A DNA stretch of 64,000 nt from Flavobacterium tistrianum (GCF_003254545.1 NZ_QJRH01000059.1:38634-102633), one strand, 5' to 3'; counted from the stretch's first letter, positions 44,317-52,930 are shown. Notes: generated by a model from the sequence alone, not told the origin. A program made the numbers and translations.

Positions 44317-45681
44317 ATGAGTATGAAACAAAGAATCAATTTATTAATCGCATTTTCTGTCATTGCGCTCATCGTGCTTATGACCGTGCAATGTTATTTG
44401 GTAAAAACAGCCTACGAATATAAAGTGGCACAGTTCCATACGCAGATTAAAAATGAAATTGCTCAGATTTCGAACAACTACAGTGATATTGACTCAGCTT
44501 TTGTGGCAAAAAAAGAAGCGCTTTACAAAAGTCTTTCTGAAAAATACATAAAAGGGAAAAACACTAAACTGGATATCAAAATTGGTGTTTTAAAAAATGA
44601 ATATAAGAATGCTGTAACACAAGAAATTCAGCGAAAATTTGAAAGAGATTTGCCTAATTTTAAAATTGATTTTGCGATTGTCCTCAATAAATTTATTCTG
44701 TATCAAAGTGCTAAAAAAGCCGATACGATTTTCTCAGAAAAGCCTTTTATCCAAAATAAATTGTACGGAAATCTAGCGTCTTTAGATCATGCTTTTTTAG
44801 TTAGAAATTATGTTGGAACAACCAACGGAACGTTTGAAAATCAGGAATACCAATTGCTTACAGAAGATTCTATGTATGTTTCTGTAATTGATTGGGAAAT
44901 GATTATTTTGAGACGAATGACTTTCATTCTTATTCTGTCTTTATTATCAATTCTGACTTTAATTACGCTTTTTGTAATTGCCTTAAAAGCTTTAATTAAA
45001 CAGAAAAAAGTAAGTGATGTAAAAACCGATTTTATCAATAACATTACACACGAACTTAAAACTCCTTTGGCAACATTAGGAATTTCGACAAAGATTTTGG
45101 CGCAGAAAAGCATTCGTGAAAACGAAGAAAATTTCAACGCCATTGTGAGTACAATTTCACGCCAGAATAACCGTCTGCAAAATTTAATTGATCAGGTTAT
45201 GGCCAATTCTTTAGCAGAAAATGAAATTGAATTGCAAAAGGAAAAAATCGATGCCGAAGATTTCTTGTTTTCTATTGTCAATGATTTTAAAATTACTTTT
45301 CCAAAAATCAACCTAAAAACCGATTTTCAAACAGCGAAAACCATTCTAGTTTTAGATAAATTTCATTTAACAACTGCTTTCTTGAATGTTCTTGAAAATG
45401 CTGTAAAATATGGTTCTAACACGATTACTGTAAAAACGAAAATTGTGGAAAAGCAATTCTCTATTAGTTTTGAAGATGACGGAATTGGAATTGCCAAAAA
45501 TAAACAAGCTTTTCTTTTTGAGAAATTTTATCGCGTAGAACAAGGAAACCTGCACAATACAAAAGGCTTAGGTTTAGGATTGTATTATGTTGATCAAATC
45601 GTAAAAGCGCATCAGGGTTCTGTAAACGTTATTAGCGATTTAGGAAAAGGAACTCAGTTTACTATTTTATTAAAAGTTTAA
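44317..45681 (+). CDS. Sensor histidine kinase of a two-component system
   Basis: 454 residues from the ATG at 44317 (an ATG at 44281 is also open, and M-K-Q-R at 44323 is possible). TM1 is at about residues 6-28 and TM2 near residue 205, with a periplasmic sensor of about 170 residues. Then the H-box N-I-T-H-E-L-K-T-P-L, the N-box N-V-L-E-N-A-V-K-Y, G1 D-D-G-I-G-I and G2 G-L-G-L-G-L. No HAMP domain is obvious. It is ten bases before the response regulator gene, so co-transcribed. Confidence 0.92.
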   Translation: MSMKQRINLLIAFSVIALIVLMTVQCYLVKTAYEYKVAQFHTQIKNEIAQISNNYSDIDSAFVAKKEALYKSLSEKYIKGKNTKLDIKIGVLKNEYKNAVTQEIQRKFERDLPNFKIDFAIVLNKFILYQSAKKADTIFSEKPFIQNKLYGNLASLDHAFLVRNYVGTTNGTFENQEYQLLTEDSMYVSVIDWEMIILRRMTFILILSLLSILTLITLFVIALKALIKQKKVSDVKTDFINNITHELKTPLATLGISTKILAQKSIRENEENFNAIVSTISRQNNRLQNLIDQVMANSLAENEIELQKEKIDAEDFLFSIVNDFKITFPKINLKTDFQTAKTILVLDKFHLTTAFLNVLENAVKYGSNTITVKTKIVEKQFSISFEDDGIGIAKNKQAFLFEKFYRVEQGNLHNTKGLGLGLYYVDQIVKAHQGSVNVISDLGKGTQFTILLKV

Positions 45682-45691
45682 TTCCCTTATT

Positions 45692-46378
45692 TTGAAAAGA
45701 TTACTTTTAGCCGAAGACGATTTTGACTTTGCGGCGATTTTAAAACAATACCTAGAATTGCATCAATTTGAAGTAATCTGGGCAGAAAATGGCGAAATAG
45801 CTTTAGACTATTTTAAAAATCAGGTTTTTGATATTTGTATTTTTGATGTAATGATGCCCAAAATGGACGGGTTTTCATTAGCTGAAAAAATCATTACCAT
45901 CAATCCTGAAATTCCTTTTATTTTTCTAACGGCAAGAAAGCTGAAAGAAGACAAAATCATCGGCTTGAAACTTGGTGCAGACGACTACATCGCAAAACCT
46001 TTTGAAGTGGATGAACTGGTTCTTCGCTTGCAGAATATTTTAAAAAGAATTGAACAGAAAAGAACGTTAGAAGGAAATAATATCATCGAAATTGGTTCGT
46101 ATATTTTTGATAACGAACGCTTAACTCTTAATAATAAAAATCATGTTCAGCAGCTAACAGAAATGGAAGCTTCTCTTATTGAGTATTTATATCTGAATCA
46201 TAATCAGCTATTAAAAAGAGATCAGATTTTAATGTCAATCTGGAAAAAAGACGATTATTTCTCAGGGCGAAGCATGGATGTTTTTATCAGCAGATTGAGA
46301 AAATATTTTAATTCAGATCCAAATATTAAAATAGAAAGTGTTCGAAACATCGGATTGGAATTTAAAATAGAAAAATAA
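45692..46378 (+). CDS. OmpR/PhoB-family response regulator
   Basis: 228 residues, starting at a TTG at 45692. The receiver domain has A-E-D-D near the N terminus, the phosphoacceptor in F-D-V-M-M-P-K-M-D-G, the Thr in F-L-T-A-R and Lys in I-A-K-P-F. The winged helix is at about residues 130-226, ending in V-R-N-I-G-L-E-F-K. With the upstream kinase it forms a two-component system whose likely targets are the divergent barrel gene and its own operon. Confidence 0.94.
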   Translation: MKRLLLAEDDFDFAAILKQYLELHQFEVIWAENGEIALDYFKNQVFDICIFDVMMPKMDGFSLAEKIITINPEIPFIFLTARKLKEDKIIGLKLGADDYIAKPFEVDELVLRLQNILKRIEQKRTLEGNNIIEIGSYIFDNERLTLNNKNHVQQLTEMEASLIEYLYLNHNQLLKRDQILMSIWKKDDYFSGRSMDVFISRLRKYFNSDPNIKIESVRNIGLEFKIEK

Positions 46379-46441
46379 AATCCTGTAAATCATATAATTC
46401 CTCATAAACAATTGTGTAACAACAATTAACTTATCGAAATT

Positions 46442-46449
46442 TAACTTTG
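46442..46449 (+). promoter_or_regulatory. -7 promoter element (TAACTTTG)
   Basis: TAACTTTG matches TAnnTTTG and lies 26 bases before the ATG at 46476, giving the small membrane gene its own promoter. Confidence 0.5.
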
Positions 46450-46475
46450 TTAGAGAACTTTTAAATCTAACAATC

Positions 46476-46670
46476 ATGAACCTAAAAAGATTTTTCGGTG
46501 GATTGCTTACAATCCTCGGAATAGTAGGACTTATTTATACGGCCGTTATTTTTGCCGGCACATCTGGAGAAACCAGAGATATAAAATCGCTTATTATTTA
46601 CGGAATATTAGGAATCGTCTTTTTCATGTCGGGAATTAGCTTGGTGCGAACAACAAAAGACGAATCGTAG
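46476..46670 (+). CDS. Two-span small membrane protein
   Basis: 64 residues. Two hydrophobic helices (about 8-27 and 39-57) are joined by a polar loop, and the C terminus is charged (R-T-T-K-D-E-S). It has its own -7 box and follows the response regulator by about 100 bases, so it is probably not in that operon. No family recognised. Small double-span proteins are common in Bacteroidota and usually hypothetical. Confidence 0.65.
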   Translation: MNLKRFFGGLLTILGIVGLIYTAVIFAGTSGETRDIKSLIIYGILGIVFFMSGISLVRTTKDES

Positions 46671-46677
46671 TTTTTTT

Positions 46678-46980
46678 TTGCCACGAAGGCGCTAAGGCAC
46701 GAAGTTTTTTAATCTCGCAAAGTCGCGGAGTCGCAAAGTTTATTTATAAAATTAATTTGAATAGCGTCCAGCTTTAGCTGGATGTTAACAAATTAACGAA
46801 GGACAAGGGCTTTAGCCATACTAGAAGCTGTTTGGCTAAAGCCTTTAAAATTTAATTCACCCTAAACTCCAGCTAAAGCTAGAGTCAACTCAAAAAAACA
46901 TTGCGGCTCCGCGACTTTGCGAGCAATTTTAAACTCAAAGAAAAACAAAAACTTTGCGCCCTAGCGCCTTTGTGGCAAAA
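46678..46980. repeat. Nested inverted-repeat composite, about 300 bases
   Basis: Outer arms: TTTGCCACGAAGGCGCTAAG (from 46678) against CTAGCGCCTTTGTGGCAAAA (to 46980). Middle arms: CTCGCAAAGTCGCGGAGTCG (from 46714) against GGCTCCGCGACTTTGCGAG (to 46923). Inner parts: CCAGCTTTAGCTGG near 46769 with CCAGCTAAAGCT near 46869, and GGGCTTTAGCCA near 46807 with TGGCTAAAGCC near 46833. No gene is supported in this stretch. Confidence 0.75.
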
Positions 46981-48228
46981 TCATTCTAATAAAGGATCAA
47001 GATTCAACTCTACAAAATCTCTTTCTGTTTTAGAAATTATGATCGTCGCGACTGTGTTTCCTATTAAATTGGTAATCGCTCTGGCTTCGCTCATAAATTT
47101 ATCTACGCCCAATAGAAATGCTAAACCTTCAACTGGAATTTTATGCAAAGCGGTTAAAGTCGATGCTAAAACAATAAATCCGCTTCCTGTTACGCCCGCC
47201 GCACCTTTCGAAGTAATCATCAGAATTCCGATAACGGTCATGATTTCAAAAAAGGTTAAATGTACGTCGTAAAGTTGCGCAATGAAAAGCACCGACATAG
47301 AAAGATAAATCGAAGTTCCGTCAAGATTAAAAGAATAACCAGTCGGAATAACCAATCCAACAACCGATTTACTACAGCCCATTCTCTCCAATTTTACCAT
47401 AATACTTGGCAAAGCAGCTTCTGAAGATGAAGTTCCGAGAACTAGCAAAAGTTCTTCTTTAATGTATTTTAAAATTGAAAGAATGCTTATTTTATAATAT
47501 CTCAATATACTTCCCAAAACCAAAAAGACAAATAATGCCATCGTCAGATAAACACAAAGCATCAGTTTTCCAAGAGGAATCAAAGTTGCTAAACCAAATT
47601 TTCCAATCGTGTAAGCCATTCCGCCAAAAGCACCGATTGGAGCTAGATACATAACATATTTTAAAGCAGTAAAAACGACTTTCGAAAAGCGTTCTAAAAC
47701 CAAAATAGTCTGCTCTCTTTTCTTATAAAAGTTCAGAGCGATTCCGCATATAATAGCGGCCAATAAAACCTGTAATGTAAAATTGGATAAGAAAAACTGT
47801 AACCAAGAAAAATCTTTTGCTGCTCCATTTGTATATTGGCTTGCATCGCCAAAAGTAAGTCCCGATTTATCTATTTTTCCTGGTTTAAATATATAAGCAA
47901 CAGCCACACCAATTGCAAGAGCAACTGTGGAGACCATTTCGAAATAAGTTAAAGCTTTAACGCCAATTCTACCCACTTTTTTTAAGTTTCCCATTCCAGA
48001 AATTCCCAAAACGATTGTCAAGAAAATAATTGGACCTATAAAAAGAGAAATAAGCTGAATAAACTTCTTGCCAAGAAACTCCATTTTCACACCATTTTCA
48101 GGAGAAAAATGTCCAAGCAAAACGCCCGAAATAATAGCAATTAAAACCCAAAATGTAAGATTGGTTACAACAGTTCGAAAAAGACTTTTTTTAGCTTTTG
48201 AAGAAGGGTTTGGAGTCGTAATATTCAT
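46981..48228 (-). CDS. Dicarboxylate/amino acid:cation symporter (DAACS family)
   Basis: 415 residues with about eight spans. The hairpin motif S-S-S-E-A-A-L-P and the G-Y-S-F-N-L-D-G-T motif bind substrate and cation, as in GltP/DctA. It imports C4-dicarboxylates, glutamate or aspartate with Na+ or H+. The last gene before rnpB on the minus strand; the nested repeat follows its end. Confidence 0.92.
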   Translation of the reverse strand: MNITTPNPSSKAKKSLFRTVVTNLTFWVLIAIISGVLLGHFSPENGVKMEFLGKKFIQLISLFIGPIIFLTIVLGISGMGNLKKVGRIGVKALTYFEMVSTVALAIGVAVAYIFKPGKIDKSGLTFGDASQYTNGAAKDFSWLQFFLSNFTLQVLLAAIICGIALNFYKKREQTILVLERFSKVVFTALKYVMYLAPIGAFGGMAYTIGKFGLATLIPLGKLMLCVYLTMALFVFLVLGSILRYYKISILSILKYIKEELLLVLGTSSSEAALPSIMVKLERMGCSKSVVGLVIPTGYSFNLDGTSIYLSMSVLFIAQLYDVHLTFFEIMTVIGILMITSKGAAGVTGSGFIVLASTLTALHKIPVEGLAFLLGVDKFMSEARAITNLIGNTVATIIISKTERDFVELNLDPLLE

Positions 48229-48263
48229 GAGGATAAGTTAGATAGTTCACAAATATATAAAAA

Positions 48264-48600
48264 ATGCAGACCTGTAAGCCGGATTCTGTTCTTGTCTCAT
48301 TTTGCAAGGAGACAATACCTTATCATTTATCTAGATCCCGAATTGCTTCGGGACTCAATCTACCTACCCTTCGGCAACGAACGAGAAGCCCTTAAATGCC
48401 GATATACTTGGTATTTCACCGCATAGAGTTTACCTGGTTTCACTACAGCATTACCTGTACATACTTTCTGCTGCACTTGTCCTAATCCCTTTCGGAACCG
48501 ACGGGCGTTACCCGCTATGCTTCTCTATGGTGTCCGGACTTTCCTCCCTCCCGATCCCGATAGCTATCGGGACGGGACGACGATAAGGCGGTCTGCACTG
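48264..48600 (-). ncRNA. rnpB: RNase P RNA (bacterial class A)
   Basis: On the minus strand the 5' part contains GAGGAAAGTCCGGACACCAT and the 3' part ACAGAATCCGGCTTACAG, both diagnostic of RNase P RNA. The ends pair as GCAGACC / GGTCTGC. It carries two palindromic inserts of the CCCGA...TCGGG kind: the perfect TCCCGATAGCTATCGGGA (plus 48555-48572) near the 5' part and CCCGAAGCAATTCGGG-like (plus near 48337-48353). Role: tRNA 5' maturation. Ends are approximate to a few bases. Confidence 0.95.
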
Positions 48601-48724
48601 CAAAAGTAACGATTTAAGAACTAACAATAATGATTTTAAATTTCCTATTTTATGAGTTTCATCATAACTTTTTAATTTTAAAATAGTTATCTTTAGAAAT
48701 CTATAATTTTAAATACAGTTTATC

Positions 48725-49018
48725 ATGAAAAGAATGTATCATTACGCAACTGTTTCAAAGGCTTTAGATCAATTGAATGAGAAAGGATTTACGTGCGATT
48801 TTAATCGAAATGCTGATGCGATTAAGAAGAATCCTGAGAAATTTGAAATTGTTCATGTGTATCGATACGAGGGTGAGTCAGACCCAGCGGATGAGGCAGT
48901 TGTATACGGAATTAAGTCGACTACGGGCAAAAAAGGAGTTTATGTTGCTGGTTTCTCAGCCGATTCAGATCAGGAAACAGCACAGTTTTTATTTGATTTA
49001 AGCATTAGGGGAAGGTAA
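48725..49018 (+). CDS. Conserved small protein, unknown function
   Basis: 97 residues. It is mixed alpha/beta, with [11 protein letters not shown] near the N terminus and a central I-V-H-V-Y-R-Y-E-G; the C terminus reads K-G-V-Y-V-A-G-F. Similar-sized proteins in Bacteroidota are often labelled phosphoribosylpyrophosphate synthetase, but the protein is far too short for that enzyme and shows no PRPP motif; I treat it as unknown. It sits between rnpB and a hairpin repeat. Confidence 0.75.
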   Translation: MKRMYHYATVSKALDQLNEKGFTCDFNRNADAIKKNPEKFEIVHVYRYEGESDPADEAVVYGIKSTTGKKGVYVAGFSADSDQETAQFLFDLSIRGR

Positions 49019-49050
49019 TTTTTAAAATCCAATCCAGAGCTTGAAAATAA

Positions 49051-49100
49051 AAAAATCCAAATTCCAATTGTATTAATGCAAAATTGGAATTTGGATTTTT
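49051..49100. repeat. TTCCAAATTCC-type inverted repeat, third copy
   Basis: AAAAATCCAAATTCCAATT (49051-49069) and its exact reverse complement (49082-49100), 12-base loop, T run after. It lies between convergent genes and probably terminates both. Confidence 0.8.
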
Positions 49101-49120
49101 TTTATTGGAATTTGTCAATT

Positions 49121-49492
49121 TTAGGGTGTCGGTATTTTCAATTTCCAGCCTGGCTGAATTAAATCAGGATTCGAAATAATATCTTTATTCGCTTCAAAAA
49201 TATCCTGCCAAGAAACTCCATACGCTTTTCCAATCTTCGAAAGAGAATCTCCCACTTCAACTGTATATTCTCTAGAAACGCCTTCTTCTACTTGTATGTT
49301 CATAACTACATCTGCCGATCTATATTCTGGATCCAATTTTTCATAAGCATTCCAAAGTTTATCTTTATCTGCTGCCGATTTTGCTGTTCCGTCAATGTAT
49401 AACACATTATCTTGTTCTCTTACCTGCAAATTTTCGATTCCTAATTCAGATGCTAAATTGGTCACTTCTCTGTATTTATCTTGTAAACTCAT
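49121..49492 (-). CDS. BON and LysM domain protein (Kbp/YgaU-like)
   Basis: 123 residues. N-terminal BON-like domain (about 1-70) and C-terminal LysM motif (about 75-122) with V-E-V-G-D-S-L-S-K-I-G-K-A-Y-G and the I-Q-P-G-W-K-L-K-I-P ending. No signal peptide. E. coli YgaU/Kbp of the same layout binds potassium in the cytoplasm; that role here is by analogy. It follows the BON lipoprotein gene by eight bases. Confidence 0.88.
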   Translation of the reverse strand: MSLQDKYREVTNLASELGIENLQVREQDNVLYIDGTAKSAADKDKLWNAYEKLDPEYRSADVVMNIQVEEGVSREYTVEVGDSLSKIGKAYGVSWQDIFEANKDIISNPDLIQPGWKLKIPTP

Positions 49493-49500
49493 AACATCTT

Positions 49501-49977
49501 TTATTTAATGATTAATTTATTGTCAACTTTCTTAGGATGTAATTCGTGAATGCTTTGCATTAAAGGCTGTAACTTGTCTCTTTTAATTTCACCCGAAAGC
49601 GTCACAACGCCACCTACAACTGTAGCACTTACGCCATCGTAAGCATCTACAACCTTACTAACCGATTTATCAAAATCTGTATCAGAATTAATAACAACCG
49701 TAGCGGCAGCTGGTTCTTGATTGGCTCTTGCCAATTCGCAAGTATTTACCACAGATTTAACACCTTTGGTTGCCCTTACACTTTTTTCAATATTTTTTTT
49801 GAAAATTTCGTCATCACAAACACCTGTAATTGTAGCCACGCCTTCATGAACTGCAACTTGGATATCTGGATCATTTAATTTTTCACTGATTGCTTTTTCA
49901 ATATCAGCATCGCTCGGTTTGCACGACACCAAAGCAATACTAAGGCTCATTCCTAATAAAATGGATCTCATTTTCAT
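49501..49977 (-). CDS. Lipoprotein with two BON domains
   Basis: 158 residues. The lipobox A-L-V-S-C puts the acylated Cys at about residue 19. Two BON repeats follow (about 25-85 and 95-155), each with the G-V-A-T-I-T-G / G-V-V-T-L-S-G core glycine-valine pattern. It is attached to a periplasmic membrane leaflet. OsmY-like proteins of this kind respond to osmotic or envelope stress. Operon with the LysM gene. Confidence 0.88.
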   Translation of the reverse strand: MKMRSILLGMSLSIALVSCKPSDADIEKAISEKLNDPDIQVAVHEGVATITGVCDDEIFKKNIEKSVRATKGVKSVVNTCELARANQEPAAATVVINSDTDFDKSVSKVVDAYDGVSATVVGGVVTLSGEIKRDKLQPLMQSIHELHPKKVDNKLIIK

Positions 49978-50090
49978 AATACTCTCTTTTTAATAGTTTA
50001 CATTTTTAAAATTAAAAAGATTAAGTATCAAAAGATTATATGATGTTGTGGTGAGTTTTATAAGTTTTTCAGTAGGAACTTAATTTGCAT

Positions 50091-50225
50091 CTATTTTCTA
50101 GCATTCCTGGACAGCTTCAAGTTTTCAAGATGCTTTTTAGAACTAAAGCTTTCCGCTCTTCCACTCTCAAGACCATCTTGGATTGCTTTCTTTAAAATAG
50201 CTAATTCGCTTTCTTTTGCTTTCAT
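50091..50225 (-). CDS. Short ParD-like antitoxin C-terminal fragment or orphan
   Basis: 44 residues from the ATG at 50225; a longer frame reaches 50288 but overlaps the upstream gene. The stretch A-I-Q-D-G-L-E-S-G-R-A-E-S-F resembles the C-terminal toxin-binding tail of ParD-family antitoxins. The N-terminal ribbon-helix-helix half is absent and no ParE toxin is nearby. It starts 20 bases after the OGG-fold-like gene ends and is probably its operon partner or a remnant. The assignment is tentative. Confidence 0.5.
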   Translation of the reverse strand: MKAKESELAILKKAIQDGLESGRAESFSSKKHLENLKLSRNARK

Positions 50226-50244
50226 AATTAAGATTAAGTTTATA

Positions 50245-50883
50245 TCACTTAAGATTAAAAAGAAACATTTCCAATGATTCTGCTTCAAAATCTAATTCAT
50301 TAGCATATCTATGCATCAAAGAATTATAAATTTTATAATGAGAGAATTTAGATGAAGGGTTTATTTCCACAATTTCAAAAATCTCAGGCAAAGTTGTCAA
50401 TTTTATAAGTGATCTTGCTACTCTAATATCATAAATCAGTGCATATTCGCTATAATCACAAGCTCTTGTTGCAAAATATAAAATCTTTGAAATATAACTT
50501 ATATTAAGACCTTTAATTGATTTTAAAATTTTATATGCCAATTCTAAATCATTATCTCTCACAGCATCAAATGATTTCCTAATTTTATTTTGATTATCTT
50601 TTTCAGTAATATAATTATTTGTTCGAAATGTTCCATACCCAGTATCTGCGAATCCCCAAATCATTGTGAGAAGGAAAGGTTTTTCCCATCTAATTTTATT
50701 AGAATAATATTCTCTAAATGCATAAATGACATCATGCCTTGAAATATCTAAATTTTCAAACTCATTTACATGACTTACAAAATCAGGATTTAACTTGCTC
50801 CATTTGTTAATATTATACTTAAACTTAGAATCCATTAATGGCTTCAGCTTTTTAATTTCTTCTCTATAAATTGAAATATCCAT
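50245..50883 (-). CDS. OGG-fold-like DNA glycosylase-related protein
   Basis: 212 residues. The block I-S-Y-I-S-K-I-L-Y-F-A-T-R-A, with a later I-Y-D-I-R-V-A-R-S-L, is the pattern of the OGG-fold (8-oxoguanine glycosylase-like, HhH-GPD-related) family of bacterial proteins: a helical bundle and a Lys and Asp that could serve as catalytic residues. No signal peptide. Assignment rests on motif memory, not a search. These are found in islands of unknown role, some near defence genes. It is AT-rich, as are its neighbours. Confidence 0.6.
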   Translation of the reverse strand: MDISIYREEIKKLKPLMDSKFKYNINKWSKLNPDFVSHVNEFENLDISRHDVIYAFREYYSNKIRWEKPFLLTMIWGFADTGYGTFRTNNYITEKDNQNKIRKSFDAVRDNDLELAYKILKSIKGLNISYISKILYFATRACDYSEYALIYDIRVARSLIKLTTLPEIFEIVEINPSSKFSHYKIYNSLMHRYANELDFEAESLEMFLFNLK

Positions 50884-50912
50884 ATTATTACTATTTTAAC
50901 TTTAAAACCATC

Positions 50913-51308
50913 CTAATTAGGCGAATAATCAAGTTTATTCAAAACTCGATCTTCGATATTCCCCACAACATCGCCATATTTTTCGGTATATCGTTTTTTA
51001 ATATCAATCCATTCCTGATCTTTTCTAAAATCTTCCCAAGCTTTTTTCATTTTTGCTTCATCCGGCCATTCCAGAAAATAGACAAACTCGGTTTTCTTAT
51101 CTGATTTTGATTCGTAAATAGAAATAATCTTAAAATTGTATTTCTTCATAATACGCATGGCATTGTCGCGAAAACGCTCATGAAATTCTTTTTTATTGCT
51201 TTCGAAAATCTCATAGATTCGCAATTGATAAATTGGACTCGTTTGAGTTTTTTGCGCTTTTACAGCAAACGCTGCAAGCAAAATTATTAGTAGAAAATAC
51301 TTCCTCAT
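50913..51308 (-). CDS. Secreted NIPSNAP-family protein
   Basis: 131 residues from the ATG at 51308. A signal peptide ends at about V-K-A-Q, then one NIPSNAP (ferredoxin-like alpha/beta) domain: Y-Q-L-R-I-Y-E at the start, and F-V-Y-F-L-E-W-P and W-E-D-F-R-K-D-Q-E-W later. The family forms dimeric alpha-beta barrels; biochemical role unknown. Periplasmic. Nearest neighbours are unrelated hypothetical genes. Confidence 0.85.
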   Translation of the reverse strand: MRKYFLLIILLAAFAVKAQKTQTSPIYQLRIYEIFESNKKEFHERFRDNAMRIMKKYNFKIISIYESKSDKKTEFVYFLEWPDEAKMKKAWEDFRKDQEWIDIKKRYTEKYGDVVGNIEDRVLNKLDYSPN

Positions 51309-51322
51309 ATTATGCAAGTTTA

Positions 51323-52123
51323 TCAGCTTCCTATTTTACCATAACGCTGCTGTTCAGAAAAATAAATAATAATCGTTTTTCCATTTTTTTTATATGGGTA
51401 AAACAATTCATAATTTCCTTTTCTCGAACTATAGCATAATTCATCATTGTTTTTATCAAAAACCTCATTCAAATAAGCTCTTTCTTCTTTAGTTGTCTTA
51501 TAAATATAATTTACTTTCTTAGGCTGTATACTATCATTTGCTTCCAAAATTTCATCATAATAAGCATTAAAACCTAGAAAAACAGGCGAATCCTTAATCG
51601 AATCTTTCACTATTAAGGTAACACTTGGAAAGTTATTGTCTGTTTCAGACAAAACTCTTAAAATACCAGTGGTTTCCTTGATATACGCTTTAGAAAAAGT
51701 ATAATTTAGAAGTTTATCACTATTTGACTTATTTGATTCTATGATTGATTTTGCAGAATCAATTAGCATTTTTTCCTTTTTGGCAGAAGTCAGATAATCA
51801 CCGCCAAAAAGTATACTTAGAATTAATGGAAAAATTAAAAGCAGAACAGCAAACTTGCGTCGGTTTGATTTGGTGTTGACTTCATCTTCATTTTTTCTTT
51901 CGGCAATTCTTGTCAAATTAAACATGAGATTCACTATTAGAGATCCAGCCATAAGAGCAAGGATTCCAAGTATGCTTAAATAAAAGCTTTCGGTCATGTT
52001 TTCTCTAAAAACCTTTAGTCCGAAAACCTCAATTACAATAAATGTAAAAACCCAATACACCAATAAAAGTATAGAAGCAATACCAATAATATTACTTAAT
52101 CTGACAATTTGTTTTGCGTTCAT
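51323..52123 (-). CDS. Membrane protein of unknown function
   Basis: 266 residues. Two spans are seen in the N-terminal part (about 10-35 and 46-70) and a third at about 88-110, then a soluble extracytoplasmic domain of 150 residues rich in Lys, Asp, Asn and Tyr. No recognised family. It lies 14 bases upstream of the NIPSNAP gene and may be co-transcribed with it. Confidence 0.7.
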   Translation of the reverse strand: MNAKQIVRLSNIIGIASILLLVYWVFTFIVIEVFGLKVFRENMTESFYLSILGILALMAGSLIVNLMFNLTRIAERKNEDEVNTKSNRRKFAVLLLIFPLILSILFGGDYLTSAKKEKMLIDSAKSIIESNKSNSDKLLNYTFSKAYIKETTGILRVLSETDNNFPSVTLIVKDSIKDSPVFLGFNAYYDEILEANDSIQPKKVNYIYKTTKEERAYLNEVFDKNNDELCYSSRKGNYELFYPYKKNGKTIIIYFSEQQRYGKIGS

Positions 52124-52233
52124 GAATTATAAAAAAAATTATGTTTTTTAAATAAAGTTATTTTAGTTTCGGATTAAAAATAGTGCATTTTTTATTACAA
52201 AAATTTATTATTATTGTATTTAAAATCTAACTT

Positions 52234-52896
52234 ATGAAGTTTAGCCCTCTTCTCTTTTTTATATTTATTTACTTCCCTAATTATTCTTTTTCTTGTGAAT
52301 GCATGCCTATTGACAAAGAAAATATGATCGAAAAAGGGTTAAATCAATCTGAAATTGTATTCTACGGAGAAGTCATAAAAGTGGATTCAATAAAAAGAAC
52401 TTTTACTTTTAGAATTATAGAATTATTCAAAGGAAAATACAATTCTCAATATATTAAAGGGAAAGAATTTACTAGTTGTTCTATTTTACCAATCCAAAAA
52501 CAACTTTGGATTATTTATGCCGATTTTAAAAAAGATAAAACTATTATTGACATAAGCGGTTGTTCACCAAGTATGGGATTCAAGCCATATCAAAATTACT
52601 TCCTCCCTCCACCACCTCCAAAAGATCATCTATTAATTTCAAAAGATGAAAAAGTAAATTTATTATCAAATTACGTCTGGGAACTAAAATACGAAAATCA
52701 AAATATACAAGATTGGATTTATCATCTAGAAAAACTTAGAGCATATAAAACTTTTGAAAATCAAAATTTAGAAAAAGAACAGCAATCAAAAATAGAATGC
52801 TATAGTCAATATATTATCATTGCTTTGATTGTCAACATCGTATTATTTCTTATTTTACTCTTTGTTATTTTGAGGAAAAAGAATTTCTCTAAATAA
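52234..52896 (+). CDS. Signal-peptide protein with TIMP/NTR-like C-x-C start and C-terminal span
   Basis: 220 residues. The signal peptide would be cleaved just before C-E-C-M-P, leaving the N-terminal C-x-C of netrin/TIMP-like (NTR) domains; further Cys in S-C-S-I and S-G-C-S fit the pattern of disulfides. A strand-rich domain with E-I-V-F-Y-G-E-V follows and a poly-Pro stretch (P-P-P-P-P) lies near residue 127. A C-terminal span (about 190-212) with a basic tail anchors it. Binding partner unknown; the NTR reading is inference. Confidence 0.65.
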   Translation: MKFSPLLFFIFIYFPNYSFSCECMPIDKENMIEKGLNQSEIVFYGEVIKVDSIKRTFTFRIIELFKGKYNSQYIKGKEFTSCSILPIQKQLWIIYADFKKDKTIIDISGCSPSMGFKPYQNYFLPPPPPKDHLLISKDEKVNLLSNYVWELKYENQNIQDWIYHLEKLRAYKTFENQNLEKEQQSKIECYSQYIIIALIVNIVLFLILLFVILRKKNFSK

Positions 52897-52930
52897 CTAA
52901 AATCGGTTTTAAACAACGAAACAAAAGTCA

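Noticed and set aside
46901..47272. 123-codon plus-strand frame opposite the symporter gene
   Set aside because: Antisense shadow of the symporter plus the repeat region.
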